Of a stretch of 53,867 bases of DNA, positions 32,920 to 41,857 are shown one piece after another. The position numbers and the translations under genes are program-made. The stretch covers positions 1 through 53,867 of the forward strand of contig CAXTUB010000017.1 in NCBI GenBank assembly GCA_964247385.1, in the 5' to 3' direction. Every line of letters begins with the position of its first letter. Positions within the stretch are counted from its first letter, which is position 1. The notes under the pieces were generated by a model that ran no database searches, had not been told where the DNA came from, and worked only from the letters and a program-made list of their open reading frames with translations. This stretch comes from TMP-86 sp964247385. GTDB lineage: Bacteria; Pseudomonadota; Gammaproteobacteria; Steroidobacterales; Steroidobacteraceae.

Positions 32920-34251
32920 ATGAACACTCGGCACGTGGCTGCGATTGCAGTAACCACATTCTCCGCCGCACTCTTGGTGTTTTCTTTTTCTAGCGCGGTA
33001 TTCGCGCATAACGGTCAGCGATTCAGGCATTCCGGCCGAATGAACCCTGAAGACCCTTCTCCCAGTGCGCGAGACCGGATCTCTGAAGCACCGACCGGGT
33101 TCGATAATCAGACGAACGGCTTGACTCCCCAAGGCATGCCATTCCGTCGCATCAACGGCGACTCCGCCGTTGCACAACGCTCCTTCAATGATGATCGCTT
33201 CATCTTCGAGGAGTTCGAGACGATCGCAGACGGGCTGGGGCCTACGTATAACGCTCAGTCATGCCGTGAATGCCACCAAAACGTCGTCACCGGCGGAGCG
33301 AGTCAAGTGGCCGAGCATCGCACAGGCCGCCTCGATGCGAGCGGCGGTTTTTTCGAATCGCTGGGAGGGTCGTTGATTCAATCGCGAGCCACCAATCCGG
33401 AGATCGTCGAGCGCGTAGCGGTGGAAGATGATATCCGCACGTTTCGAATTTCAACGAACACGTTGGGCGATGGGTTCGTCGAGTGCATTGCGGATGAAAC
33501 ATTGTTGGCGATTCGCGATGCCCAACCGGCGGATCTCCGCGGCACTGCGATCATGGTGCCCGTGCTCGAGGGAGACGGGAGCGCGCGGATCGGACGCTTC
33601 GGGTGGAAGAGTCAACATGCGAGCCTTGTTTCGTTTGCCGCCGACGCATATCTCAATGAGATGGGCATTACGTCTCCGCTTTTTCCGGAAGAGAACACAT
33701 CGAGCGGGCGCGATGTCAGTTATGGCACGAAGTATGATCGGGTTCCAGACCCTGAAGACGATGGGACGGACGTCAGAGCATTCGCATCTTTCATGCGTGC
33801 CACGAAGGCCCCTTCGCGCGGGCCGATCACGGCGGATGTGATCGCAGGTGAGGCGTTGTTTACGCAGATTGGTTGCTCGACTTGCCACACCCCGACCATC
33901 AGAACGGCACGGCCCGGCACGAAGGTCAACGCTGGGGCATTCACTGTTCCCAATGCGCTCGGAAATAAAATCGTCCATCCCTATAGCGATTACTTGGTGC
34001 ACGACATTGGGACGAGTGATGGAATTCCAGTGCTGCCGGGCGCCGAATACGCAGCTACCGCGAAGCTCATGCGCACCGCGCCGTTGTGGGCATTGCGCAC
34101 TCGAAACCGGCTCATGCATGATGGACTTTCTTCGACCAAGCAGGAGGCGATCGAGCGGCACTCCGGGCAGGCGGAGACAGTGACAGTCAAATTCGATGCG
34201 CTGTCAGCGGATGAGCAACGCCAGATCATGGCGTTCTTGGATTCGCTCTAA
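32920..34251 (+). CDS. Di-haem oxidoreductase (DHOR/DUF1111, thiol-oxidoreductase-like)
   Basis: A 443-aa periplasmic c-type cytochrome. Signal peptide (VTTFSAALLVFSFSSAVFA); haem sites SCRECH (C115-H119) and CSTCH (C319-H323). AQSCRECHQNVVTGG, GRFGWKSQHASLVSFAADAYLNEMGIT and RTAPLWALRTRNRLMHDG are the DHOR family blocks. The family is related to MauG/CcpA-type di-haem enzymes; its substrate is uncertain. The ATG follows GGGAGAGATC. No insulin-like-growth-factor or imelysin iron-uptake gene, a frequent partner, is present. Confidence 0.9.
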   Translation: MNTRHVAAIAVTTFSAALLVFSFSSAVFAHNGQRFRHSGRMNPEDPSPSARDRISEAPTGFDNQTNGLTPQGMPFRRINGDSAVAQRSFNDDRFIFEEFETIADGLGPTYNAQSCRECHQNVVTGGASQVAEHRTGRLDASGGFFESLGGSLIQSRATNPEIVERVAVEDDIRTFRISTNTLGDGFVECIADETLLAIRDAQPADLRGTAIMVPVLEGDGSARIGRFGWKSQHASLVSFAADAYLNEMGITSPLFPEENTSSGRDVSYGTKYDRVPDPEDDGTDVRAFASFMRATKAPSRGPITADVIAGEALFTQIGCSTCHTPTIRTARPGTKVNAGAFTVPNALGNKIVHPYSDYLVHDIGTSDGIPVLPGAEYAATAKLMRTAPLWALRTRNRLMHDGLSSTKQEAIERHSGQAETVTVKFDALSADEQRQIMAFLDSL

Positions 34252-34280
34252 TGTAGATAAGCAAGCATGAGGAAATAGCG

Positions 34281-34634
34281 ATGAGCTACATCGACGGATT
34301 TGTGATTCCGGTTCCTTTGGCCAAGAAAGAGGCTTATAAAAAGCTATGCCTCCAAGCGTCGGCGATATTCAAAGAATATGGAGCGCTTCGTGTCGTCGAG
34401 ACGTGGGGCGACGACGTGCCGGATGGCAAGGTCACGGACTTCAAGCGCGCGGTGCAGGCGAAGGCTGACGAAGCCATCGTATTTTCTTGGATCCTCTGGC
34501 CCTCCAAAGAAGTTCGCGACGCGGGCAATGCGAAGATGATGAAAGATCCGAGAATGCAGCCTTCGTCCGATATGCCGTTCGATGGCAAGCGGATGATTTA
34601 CGGCGGCTTCAGCCTGCTGAGCGATAGTGGATAA
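34281..34634 (+). CDS. DUF1428 (YbaA-like) protein
   Basis: A 117-aa cytoplasmic protein: MSYIDGFVIPVPLAKKEAYKKLC, GALRVVETWGDDVPDGKVTDFKRAV, VFSWILWPSKEVRDAGN and FDGKRMIYGGF are the DUF1428 signature blocks; dimeric alpha/beta barrel of the ABM-like type. Preceded by AGGAAA. Function unknown. It lies 29 bases after the DHOR gene. Confidence 0.92.
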   Translation: MSYIDGFVIPVPLAKKEAYKKLCLQASAIFKEYGALRVVETWGDDVPDGKVTDFKRAVQAKADEAIVFSWILWPSKEVRDAGNAKMMKDPRMQPSSDMPFDGKRMIYGGFSLLSDSG

Positions 34635-34644
34635 GATAGCTCGG

Positions 34645-35922
34645 CTAGGTAGGCCTTGTACATGGATCGGAACCGCAGCCCTCGACGTTATACCAGGCGA
34701 CACCGAGCGCGCCTTTATTGAGATGAACACAGGCGACCTCGCCCGGCGCCACGGCGGAATAAACATCCGAGGAGACGATCACATCCTTTGCCTCATGCAC
34801 AGGACCCCATGCGCTTAACGTCATGTAATGGCTCCTCGAGCGGCCGCTCGAGATGTGCTTGCTCAAGACCTCGACGCGGTAAATTGTGGGCACCGATCGG
34901 TCCCCCAGCGCGTTGACCACGATGCCCGCGCCGAAACCATAGCCGCAACTCATCAAAGCGAATAACGCGAGCGAAGCTTTTTTCTCTCGAAGCGACGGAT
35001 CGGCGTACACGCCGGCGCCTGTGAGCAACGCAGCGCCCGCGGCAGTCAAGAAAATCATTGAGCGCCAATCGAGCACATGAAGATGACTGCTCGCCGCGAT
35101 GAGCAATAACCCAGGCACGATCACGAGCATGGGCAGATCGACTTGCCTCCCGCTCAGGAGGAAAAGCGGTCGGTATCGCTGCACGAACACAATGCTCAGC
35201 CATGGAGTGACCGCCAATAGCCAGAGTGCGAGAACACTGAGCGAGTGGAAGATCACCGCAGCGAACAGTACATACGGCAAGAACTTTGCCTTCGAGGCAA
35301 ACGCGCGCAATCGTTCGACTTTCTGCTTTTGTTCGATCGCCGATAAATGGGCATAGCGCCGCTCGATGAGCGCTCGTTCGGCTTCTCGCGCTTCGGCGGC
35401 ATCCAAATTGGGAAGCGTTGAATACCAATGCTCAAATGCCTCGTCCGCTTTGATCGCAAGCGGCACTCGCAACGCTTTGCTCGCTGGCTCTTTCGTTTCC
35501 AGTCTCAGCGTCGGAGACTGCCGCCCCGCTTTGGTGATGCGCCAACCAGCGATCTGGTCGCGAGCCAAGCGACGGCGGCTGAAGAGCTGAACGACTTCAA
35601 TGCTGTCTGCCGCAACATCGATTCGAAAGGTCAGTGCTCTGGCGATGAGGTAAGCGCCGATCAAACCAAAAAAAGTCGCGAGCGTGATCAAGATCTGTTC
35701 GGAATGCGCCTGCGGAGGTTCTGTTCGAAGCAGGGAGTAACAAAGAAATGACGTCCCCGCGATCAGCACCGTTCCGAGAATACATAGGACGAACTTCCAA
35801 CCGCCCGACATGCCATACGACCGCGGATATCGACTGCGATCGAATTTTTGCGGCGCTTCGATTCCGCTTCCCGCATCCTGGGAGCCAGCGTAACGTCTCA
35901 TCCCATCAAGCATGAACGTCAC
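34645..35922 (-). CDS. Multi-pass membrane protein of unknown function
   Basis: A 425-aa protein. Helices near residues 43-62 (FVLCILGTVLIAGTSFLCYSL), 78-95, and a cluster of about six between 210 and 345 (YVLFAAVIFHSLSVLALWLL, LPMLVIVPGLLLIAAS, MIFLTAAGAALLTGAGV). Between the second and third helix is a soluble part with PH-domain-like start FRIDVAADSIEVVQLFSRRRLARDQIAGWRI and a basic helix (IEQKQKVERLRAF). The last ~80 residues (IYRVEVLSKHISSGRSRSHYMTLSAWG) look extracytoplasmic. No family recognised. Confidence 0.75.
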   Translation of the reverse strand: MTFMLDGMRRYAGSQDAGSGIEAPQKFDRSRYPRSYGMSGGWKFVLCILGTVLIAGTSFLCYSLLRTEPPQAHSEQILITLATFFGLIGAYLIARALTFRIDVAADSIEVVQLFSRRRLARDQIAGWRITKAGRQSPTLRLETKEPASKALRVPLAIKADEAFEHWYSTLPNLDAAEAREAERALIERRYAHLSAIEQKQKVERLRAFASKAKFLPYVLFAAVIFHSLSVLALWLLAVTPWLSIVFVQRYRPLFLLSGRQVDLPMLVIVPGLLLIAASSHLHVLDWRSMIFLTAAGAALLTGAGVYADPSLREKKASLALFALMSCGYGFGAGIVVNALGDRSVPTIYRVEVLSKHISSGRSRSHYMTLSAWGPVHEAKDVIVSSDVYSAVAPGEVACVHLNKGALGVAWYNVEGCGSDPCTRPT

Positions 35923-36004
35923 GCCAGGCGTTCGCGCGGGTGCATTTCACAGTGATGAAGACTTGGACCGGCGATCCTGCCTCTCATGAGGTAGGCTTGA
36001 CCCC

Positions 36005-36505
36005 ATGAGCGCGGATGCAGCCGCCATTAACATTTTCGCCGAAGGCGGCTGTACCTGCCGCGCAGTGCGCTATCGATTGACCGCCGCGCCCATGATCGTG
36101 AACTGCTGTCATTGCACGTGGTGCCAGCGCGAAACGGGCAGCGCCTTCGTGCTCAACGCCGTGATCGAATCGACGCGTCTCGAACCAACGAGTGGCCACG
36201 TGGAAAAGATCCGTACGCCGTCGCTCAGCGGCCGGGGGCAGCTGATCGCGCGTTGCCCCACGTGTCAGATCGCGCTCTGGAGTCACTATACGAGCGACGC
36301 TTTGAGTTTCGTGCGCGTGGGAACGCTCGATGTGCCGAATCTCTGTCCGCCCGATGTGCACATCTTTGTCTCGACCAAACAGAACTGGGTGGAGCTTCCC
36401 GCCGGCATCCCGGCTTTTGAGCAGTTCTATGACCCGCGAGCTTTCTGGAGCGCAACGGTGCGTGAGCGCTGGATGGCGGCAACCAAGCCTAGAGGCGGCG
36501 CTTAG
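36005..36505 (+). CDS. GFA/CENP-V domain zinc protein
   Basis: A 166-aa protein with the GFA zinc sites: GGCTCRAVRY (C16, C18), CCHCTWCQRETGS (C34, C35, C37, C40) and ARCPTCQ (C84, C87). Family members are often called glutathione-dependent formaldehyde-activating, but most have no proven activity. Preceded by a short gap of 82 bases from the divergent membrane-protein gene. Its stop overlaps the stop of the convergent DUF4166 gene by 4 bases. Confidence 0.9.
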   Translation: MSADAAAINIFAEGGCTCRAVRYRLTAAPMIVNCCHCTWCQRETGSAFVLNAVIESTRLEPTSGHVEKIRTPSLSGRGQLIARCPTCQIALWSHYTSDALSFVRVGTLDVPNLCPPDVHIFVSTKQNWVELPAGIPAFEQFYDPRAFWSATVRERWMAATKPRGGA

Positions 36506-38190
36506 CTTAATGCCGGCGAGAGTGCACCCTGATAGCGCACGATTCGCCCGAGCAAGGGTAGGCTGATAGAAACGTCGAATTGAAACTTGCCATCGCGTGA
36601 GGATTCGAACGCATCTGTACGCGGACCTAACAGCTTCGGCAGAGGACATCCAAACAACGCCCAGCGTCTAATCACATAGCGCAGATTCTCGCCATCGAGC
36701 AATAGAGCCATGTCCACACTCACCGGACCGAATCTTTCGCGGACGAGCCCCTGCGAGCGTCCTCGTTCGGCAGTCAGGATGCTCGAGAAACTGCGTCCTG
36801 CACAAGATCGTACCCAGCATTCGGAATTGCCACGCGAGCTGAGATCCACGCGCATGTCTTTGTTGCCACCTGCGGACGGAAAGCCGATCACGCGAGCAAT
36901 CATGCGTGCGATGGCGTTGTCGCCGGCTTCGACAGTGCAGTCGCCTCGATAGATGCAATGCCCAGTGACGGAATGGAGTTGTCGAATCTCCGGCGCCAAT
37001 CGATTCCATGCCGAGCCGAGAACCCTTTCGAATAAATAGGGCGAGGTGGAATTTTGCAAACGCACTCCGGTGGAAATCTGGTGGCGAGCGAACAATCCAT
37101 CGTAATCGGCTAAGGTGACGTCGCCGATCGCACTGCGTGCTCCCGGAGGCGCTGGATTGCCGTCGAGAGCACGGCGGATCACTGCCTCGGCCGCCATGCT
37201 CGGAATCAGCGGGCCGTCGTTACCCTCGGCAAGCAGATGCCACTCACTCGTTACCCGATCCCCGTTCGATCGGACTCCGGACACGGTAACGAACATGCCG
37301 CCGCGATGCTCGCCCCATCGCAAATAATTCGTCACGGAGTGCATCGGTCGTGCCAGCCACTTGAGACTTGGAAGAATCTTCAAACGAACCAACCATGCGA
37401 ACCCCGTCAACATGCGATGGGACGGGGCGGGTACGGGAGCAGCGCCCATCCAAACCTCTTCGCTCTCTGGCCACAAATCGGCCAATGCCCGCAAATCCGG
37501 CACTTCAACGAGCGAGAAGCGTCTATTCAGAAGCGGAATCTGTCCGGGCACGGCAATGACGAAGTGGCGGGACTCAGTGAATGGAAACGCGCGAGTCCAA
37601 TTCGCGGCGCGCTTCAGCGCCACAGCGTGACCTGCATAGCTTGCGATCGCACGAATGACGTTGAGGCCGACCCCCGCATAGGGCGAGGGCGCGACCCCGC
37701 CGCGGATTGTGTGAATCGAAGCCATGTCATTAGCCAATGACCGTACGACTGCAGCCGTGAGCACGGGAAAGCTGGAAACGCCCGATAGGATAAAAACACC
37801 GGCCGCTTGAGCGGCGTCTTGATACGCGCTAACTCCGCGTACGAAGTCGGAGCCATCGGCGAGATCCAGATAATTGACGCGACACCGAATACACAGCTCG
37901 ATCAAATGGTAAGGACGATTTCCATAGCTCTGAAATGGGCCGCTCGCATCGACCAAAATTGAGAGGTTGAGCGACTCCAAAGACTTTTCATCCGCGGCGT
38001 CTCGATCGAACTGAACGGGGAGGAGCTTCGCTTTCGAACTCCTTCGCACATCACAATACTCGCGCGCTGCGGTGATCGAGCGGCCGCCGACCAACAGTGT
38101 CAAGCGCGGCTCGTCTTCGAGCAGATCGACTAGCCGGCCGCCGAATGTTCCGTAGCCGCCAACGATCAACACGGGTAGCTCGGCGCTCAC
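36502..38190 (-). CDS. Saccharopine dehydrogenase-like protein with DUF4166 domain
   Basis: A 562-aa protein from GTG 38190, which shares GTGA with the stop of the preceding DCC gene; a longer ATG start (38253) would overlap that gene by 67 bases. N-terminal Rossmann domain LPVLIVGGYGTFGGRLVDLL (GxGxxG type), DASGPFQSYG and RVNYLDLADG match the saccharopine-dehydrogenase NADP domain; the C-terminal ~190 residues match DUF4166 (LGSAWNRLAPEIRQLHSV, GFPSAGGNKDMRVDLSSR). The DCC plus DUF4166 pairing is recurrent. Reaction unknown. Confidence 0.88.
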   Translation of the reverse strand: MSAELPVLIVGGYGTFGGRLVDLLEDEPRLTLLVGGRSITAAREYCDVRRSSKAKLLPVQFDRDAADEKSLESLNLSILVDASGPFQSYGNRPYHLIELCIRCRVNYLDLADGSDFVRGVSAYQDAAQAAGVFILSGVSSFPVLTAAVVRSLANDMASIHTIRGGVAPSPYAGVGLNVIRAIASYAGHAVALKRAANWTRAFPFTESRHFVIAVPGQIPLLNRRFSLVEVPDLRALADLWPESEEVWMGAAPVPAPSHRMLTGFAWLVRLKILPSLKWLARPMHSVTNYLRWGEHRGGMFVTVSGVRSNGDRVTSEWHLLAEGNDGPLIPSMAAEAVIRRALDGNPAPPGARSAIGDVTLADYDGLFARHQISTGVRLQNSTSPYLFERVLGSAWNRLAPEIRQLHSVTGHCIYRGDCTVEAGDNAIARMIARVIGFPSAGGNKDMRVDLSSRGNSECWVRSCAGRSFSSILTAERGRSQGLVRERFGPVSVDMALLLDGENLRYVIRRWALFGCPLPKLLGPRTDAFESSRDGKFQFDVSISLPLLGRIVRYQGALSPALS

Positions 38191-38651
38191 TCCAGAAAAC
38201 GGTCTCGATGGGCAGCGTCCATGACGAAGCACGATGCTTGCGAGCCGAACCATCGGAGCCGATTTCGGGCGATGAGGTCGTACACTCGATCAAGCCGCTG
38301 CGTTGGAATCCACTTCAACCCGTTGAGAAGCGACCACGGCCAACCGAGCTGAGCGAACATGCGAATCGTTCCAGCCGACTTGAACCAGGCTATGCCATCT
38401 TGCAAGAGTATGTTGGTCTCGAAATTCACCGGATCGAGGCCGAGGTATCGATAGAGCGCCTGACCGACCGGGGTTTGAGCCGCGGCCAGTCGGAAGATGC
38501 CATGCTTGTCATGGCGAAGAACGAACCTTGCGAAGCGGGAGCACAGGACGCAATGTCCATCGAAAAAGATGATTGGCCGGTCATCGGGGAATCTGGGCAC
38601 GCTTGGATCGAAGCGATAAGCACAAGGGGTCTGCTGTTCGAACGAGCGCAT
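38187..38651 (-). CDS. DCC family thiol-disulfide oxidoreductase-like protein (DUF393)
   Basis: A 154-aa protein from ATG 38651. IIFFDGHCVLCSRFARFVLRHD holds the family DGxCxxC motif; RLAAAQTPVGQALYRYLGL, SAGTIRMFAQLGWPWSLLNGLKWIP and the C-terminal DLIARNRLRWFG complete the DUF393 pattern. The frame is open 27 residues upstream, without similarity. It is translationally coupled to the DUF4166 gene. Confidence 0.88.
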   Translation of the reverse strand: MRSFEQQTPCAYRFDPSVPRFPDDRPIIFFDGHCVLCSRFARFVLRHDKHGIFRLAAAQTPVGQALYRYLGLDPVNFETNILLQDGIAWFKSAGTIRMFAQLGWPWSLLNGLKWIPTQRLDRVYDLIARNRLRWFGSQASCFVMDAAHRDRFLE

Positions 38652-38748
38652 CACCGCGCGACTCGACAGAAAGAAAGATGGCGCAAGCGGCAACGCCGAA
38701 CGGCATGAGTCCGACGCGTCCGCATGCGCCATTCCCCGTGCATACGAA

Positions 38749-39033
38749 TCAGTTATTCGCGGTGAGTGGATCGATGATCTGCGGTATTTCGGTGATGGCG
38801 CTCACCGGGATGCCGCTGATCTCCGAATGGGATCGGATGGTCGCCTCGCTGTCAGCCAGATAAATACAAAAAGTGCGGTCCGCCGCGACGTAGCTGTGTT
38901 GCCACTGAATATTCGGCTGTAGTTTTTCGATGGCGCAGTTCGAGGCGCGCGAGGCGCCACACAACTCGACGATCGACATTCCGCCAACGCCCGGGATTTC
39001 ACGCTCGATCAAGTAACGCTTCAAAGTAGACAT
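38749..39033 (-). CDS. DUF4242 family small protein
   Basis: A 94-aa protein: MSTLKRYLIEREIPGVGGMSIVELCGASRASNCAIEKL, IQWQHSYVAADRTFCIYLADSEATIRSHSEISGIPVSAITEI. This is the DUF4242 pattern; the fold is ferredoxin-like and some members bind nickel. ATG 39033 is fixed by a strong AGGAGG 8 bases upstream. Divergent from the LysR gene across a 97-base promoter region, so it is a likely LysR target. Confidence 0.9.
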   Translation of the reverse strand: MSTLKRYLIEREIPGVGGMSIVELCGASRASNCAIEKLQPNIQWQHSYVAADRTFCIYLADSEATIRSHSEISGIPVSAITEIPQIIDPLTANN

Positions 39034-39130
39034 AGTTTCATCCTCCTTAGGCGAAATGATTGCGCCAACGCGAGCGCTCCACAATCTAAAGATTTGGAGA
39101 GACACTAAAGTTTTCCTTTATGATCGACGT

Positions 39131-40075
39131 GTGATTGCCCCCAGCCACTTGAGAGCCTTGCAAGCGATCGAGCTCGCCGTGCGGACTGGCTCGATGGTCG
39201 CGGCGGCCAAGATTCTCAAGATCACACCGGCCGCCGCGGGCCAGCGGGTGAAGACGCTCGAGGATTTTCTGGGGGTCGAGCTGCTGACCAGGGGCCGGTT
39301 CGGCGTGGTCGCTTCCGCTGAATTGCTGCGTGCATTGCCGCACCTACGCACTGGATTCGCGGAGATCCAGACGGCGGCGGCAGCGTTGGAGCTACAGCGC
39401 GCACATCACTTGCACGTGGTCGCGTTGCCAGATTTCGCGGACTTGTGGCTCGCGCCTCGACTCGCACCGTTCCAAGCGGAGTTTCCGAACATGCGATTCT
39501 CGATCAACGGTGAGAGTGAGGGCCGCATGCGGATCGGTAAGCCCGATGTCGAAATCGCTTTCGCGGCGCCCGAGTCGGTTGGCGACGGCGACTTACTGTT
39601 TCACGATGTGGTGCTGCCGCTTTGCTCTCCAGCCAATGCGAAGCGAACGCATGCGCTCAAGCAGTCGACACGACTGGAGGGCTTTCCGTTGCTTCACGTG
39701 GACTTCTACAAAGACGATCCAGCCAAAACGTCGTGGCCGCAATGGTTCTCTCGTCATGGGATCCAACGGACGGCGCCCGAGCGCGGCATGCGCTACCGCC
39801 GTATCGCCTCAGCGCTCGATGCAATCAACGCCGATGCCGGCGTTGCGCTCTGCGGAGTCGCGTTGCTCTTGCCGCAGATCGATCGCGGCGCGGTGGAGCT
39901 TGCCTTTCCCGATTGGCCCGGACAGCAAACGTCTTACGCATTCATCGCCCGCTACCGCCCGAACGCGCGCGGGATGCGGCAGGTCGAACGTTTCCGTCAG
40001 TGGCTTCGTGTGGAAGCCGCTAAAACGGCGGCGCGCCTGGACTGCCTTTGCGCCAGCAAGAGTGCGGACGGCTAG
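39131..40075 (+). CDS. LysR-family transcriptional regulator
   Basis: A 314-aa regulator from GTG 39131. HTH: LRALQAIELAVRTGSMVAAAKILKITPAAAGQRVKTLEDFLGVELLTR, of the GcvA-like branch; effector domain with LHVVALPDFADLWLAPRLAPFQAEFP. Upstream lie a -35-like TTGGAG and a -10-like TTATGA about 17 bases apart, and a short palindrome ATCTAAAGAT (near 39088-39097), in the gap shared with the divergent DUF4242 gene. Effector unknown. Confidence 0.9.
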   Translation: MIAPSHLRALQAIELAVRTGSMVAAAKILKITPAAAGQRVKTLEDFLGVELLTRGRFGVVASAELLRALPHLRTGFAEIQTAAAALELQRAHHLHVVALPDFADLWLAPRLAPFQAEFPNMRFSINGESEGRMRIGKPDVEIAFAAPESVGDGDLLFHDVVLPLCSPANAKRTHALKQSTRLEGFPLLHVDFYKDDPAKTSWPQWFSRHGIQRTAPERGMRYRRIASALDAINADAGVALCGVALLLPQIDRGAVELAFPDWPGQQTSYAFIARYRPNARGMRQVERFRQWLRVEAAKTAARLDCLCASKSADG

Positions 40076-40088
40076 AGAAAAGGAGCGT

Positions 40089-40850
40089 CTAGACCGACGG
40101 ATCCTGCGTCATGACGGCGCGAAATCGTAGGCGCGTGTAATCCGCAGTCCACTGGCCGGAACGGTCGCAGAGCGTTGGTTTGATGCGAGCCTGAACATCT
40201 TCCAGATACTCCTGCCGCGCATCGACGGGCAGCACAGCGGTAAAGCAGGGTGAAAACGTGGTGAGCCAACCCATCATGTCCGGAATCGGCGTGGGTCTCG
40301 GAATGAGCTCGATGTACGAAATCTCAAAGCCTGCGGCAGTGAGATGGGCGCCGTACTGATCGGGCGACGGAAAATACCAAGGGCTGGCCGCTTCTCCGTC
40401 ATATCCGCGGCGATTCAGCTCAGCCACCAATGCGCTGCGAATCGTCTCGACACATCGGTAACCGCCCATCTCGGCGACAAACCGGCCGCCGGGACGCAAC
40501 GCACGCGCGACGTTTCTCACGACACGATCGGCGTCCTTCATCCAATGCAGTGCGGCGTTGCTGAACACCGCATCGAATTCGTTCTGGAACGTCATGTCGG
40601 ATGCGCTTATTTCAAGGACATCGAGGCCGAGACGCGTTGCCGATGCGCAAAAGTCAGGACTGGAATCGAGCCCAACGACCGTACAACCGATCTGCGAAAT
40701 CTTCTGAGAGAGAACGCCGTCGCCGCAGCCGACGTCCAGAATGCGCTCGCCCGGCGCGGGCGCCAGCAGCGCGAGTACAGGTGCTCCCAGGTCACTGACG
40801 AAGCGGGCATGTTGATCGTAGCCTGCGGCATTCCAGGTTTGAGCAGTCAC
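40089..40850 (-). CDS. SAM-dependent methyltransferase (class I)
   Basis: A 253-aa Rossmann methyltransferase: YDQHARFVSDLGAPVLALLAPAPGERILDVGCGDGVLS (motif I), FDAVFSNAALHWMKDADRVVRNVARALRPGGRFVAEMGG. The pattern is near trans-aconitate methyltransferase and UbiE/COQ5-like enzymes, but the substrate cannot be named. ATG 40850. About 98 bases upstream are twin inverted repeats; it converges with the LysR gene. Confidence 0.85.
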   Translation of the reverse strand: MTAQTWNAAGYDQHARFVSDLGAPVLALLAPAPGERILDVGCGDGVLSQKISQIGCTVVGLDSSPDFCASATRLGLDVLEISASDMTFQNEFDAVFSNAALHWMKDADRVVRNVARALRPGGRFVAEMGGYRCVETIRSALVAELNRRGYDGEAASPWYFPSPDQYGAHLTAAGFEISYIELIPRPTPIPDMMGWLTTFSPCFTAVLPVDARQEYLEDVQARIKPTLCDRSGQWTADYTRLRFRAVMTQDPSV

Positions 40851-40949
40851 GAATACTCCTGTGGCGAAGGCGCGCTGATGTCGCGGGAATGATAATTCTT
40901 CAGCGCCTTCTGTTTCGGACTCGACGCAGTGGGCTGAGCTGCGGTCATT

Positions 40950-40989
40950 TACTCAATGTGTTGAGTAAAAATACTCAGTGTAATGAGTA
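40950..40989. promoter_or_regulatory. Twin operators TACTCA-N6-TGAGTA, 22 bp apart
   Basis: Copy 1 at 40950-40967 (spacer AATGTG-like; the arms extend to 9 perfect bases, 40948-40956 with 40961-40969). Copy 2 at 40972-40989. Starts are 22 bases apart, two helical turns, so two dimers would bind on the same face. They lie between a methyltransferase gene (minus) and a RibD-like gene (plus). The site shape suits a TetR- or MarR-type repressor. No such regulator gene is next to it. Confidence 0.75.
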
Positions 40990-41084
40990 AAATTTCGGCA
41001 GCATTTCGAAGTCCACGGGCCGTAGTACGAAGCATCAGGAATGAGCTGGGCTCTCTAGGCGCGACCATTAACGAGCTGTGGTAG
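40983..41084 (+). CDS. Possible 33-aa small ORF starting inside the second operator
   Basis: ATG 40983 lies in the right arm of copy 2; the product would be MSKISAAFRSPRAVVRSIRNELGSLGATINELW, basic and partly helical, ending at TAG 41082. No ribosome site is obvious and no family is recognised. It may be a remnant of the missing regulator's gene or chance. Otherwise the 298 bases between 40851 and 41148 hold no gene. Confidence 0.2.
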   Translation: MSKISAAFRSPRAVVRSIRNELGSLGATINELW

Positions 41085-41148
41085 CGTGCGGCTGCCGCTC
41101 CTTCAAGGATGCATCGATGCAGATTCATTCGACTGACGAGGATTGGCC

Positions 41149-41814
41149 ATGCGAAAAGTGATCGCCAGTGTGTTCGTTTCGCTGGATGGCGTGATGCAGG
41201 CTCCGGGTGGACCGACCGAGGACCCCACGGGCAACTTCAAATGGGGCGGCTGGCTGCCGCAGTTTTTCGATGAGGCGGTGCGCCGGAGAATCGACGCGCT
41301 GTTCAATCAAGAGTTCGATTTGCTGCTCGGCCGGCGCACCTACGACATCTTTGCCGCGTACTGGCCCTTCGTTCAAGGCGAGGAGAAAGCGCTCGGAACC
41401 AAATTCGACCGTGCGGCCAAGCATGTGATCACTTCGCAGGCCAAGCCGCTCAGCTGGGCCAATAGCCATCGATTGCCGAGCCTGGATGCACTCGCTGATC
41501 TGAAGAAAACCAATGGACCTCATCTCATCATCCAGGGCAGCAGTACGTTGTACCCGCAACTCATCGAGCGGCGGTTGCTCGATCAACTCACCGTGATGAC
41601 GTTTCCCATCGTTCTCGGCAGCGGCAAACGTTTATTCGGCAGCCACACGTCGGCGCAGCGCATGCGCATGACCGACCATGAGGTGACGGCCGCCGGAAAC
41701 CTGATCGCAACCTATGAACCCGCGGGTGATATGAAGCTTGGCAGCTTTGCAGGGGACAAGCCGAGCAAAGCGGAGCTCCAGCGCCGGGAAGAGATGGCGC
41801 AGGGCAAGTGGTAG
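41149..41814 (+). CDS. Dihydrofolate reductase-like / RibD C-terminal domain protein
   Basis: A 221-aa protein: MRKVIASVFVSLDGVMQAPGG, FDLLLGRRTYDIFAAYWP, AAKHVITSQAKPLSW, HLIIQGSSTLYPQLIERRLLDQLTVMTFPIVLGSGKRLFG. This is the COG0262 (YwjB-like) fold; members reduce pterins or flavin precursors, but the substrate is usually unknown. The ATG has GAGG 8 bases upstream. The C-terminal ~30 residues are charged. Confidence 0.9.
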   Translation: MRKVIASVFVSLDGVMQAPGGPTEDPTGNFKWGGWLPQFFDEAVRRRIDALFNQEFDLLLGRRTYDIFAAYWPFVQGEEKALGTKFDRAAKHVITSQAKPLSWANSHRLPSLDALADLKKTNGPHLIIQGSSTLYPQLIERRLLDQLTVMTFPIVLGSGKRLFGSHTSAQRMRMTDHEVTAAGNLIATYEPAGDMKLGSFAGDKPSKAELQRREEMAQGKW

Positions 41815-41857
41815 GCAGGCGATCATGCAACTCTCGAATCCACCAAGGAAAGACTCC

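Noticed and set aside
32743..33177. Minus-strand frame of 144 codons over the mddA end and DHOR start
   Set aside because: Antisense to clear genes, no ribosome site and no recognisable domain.
40878..40900. AATGATAATTCTT as a second Fur box
   Set aside because: Matches only half of the consensus and is not palindromic, and no iron gene follows.
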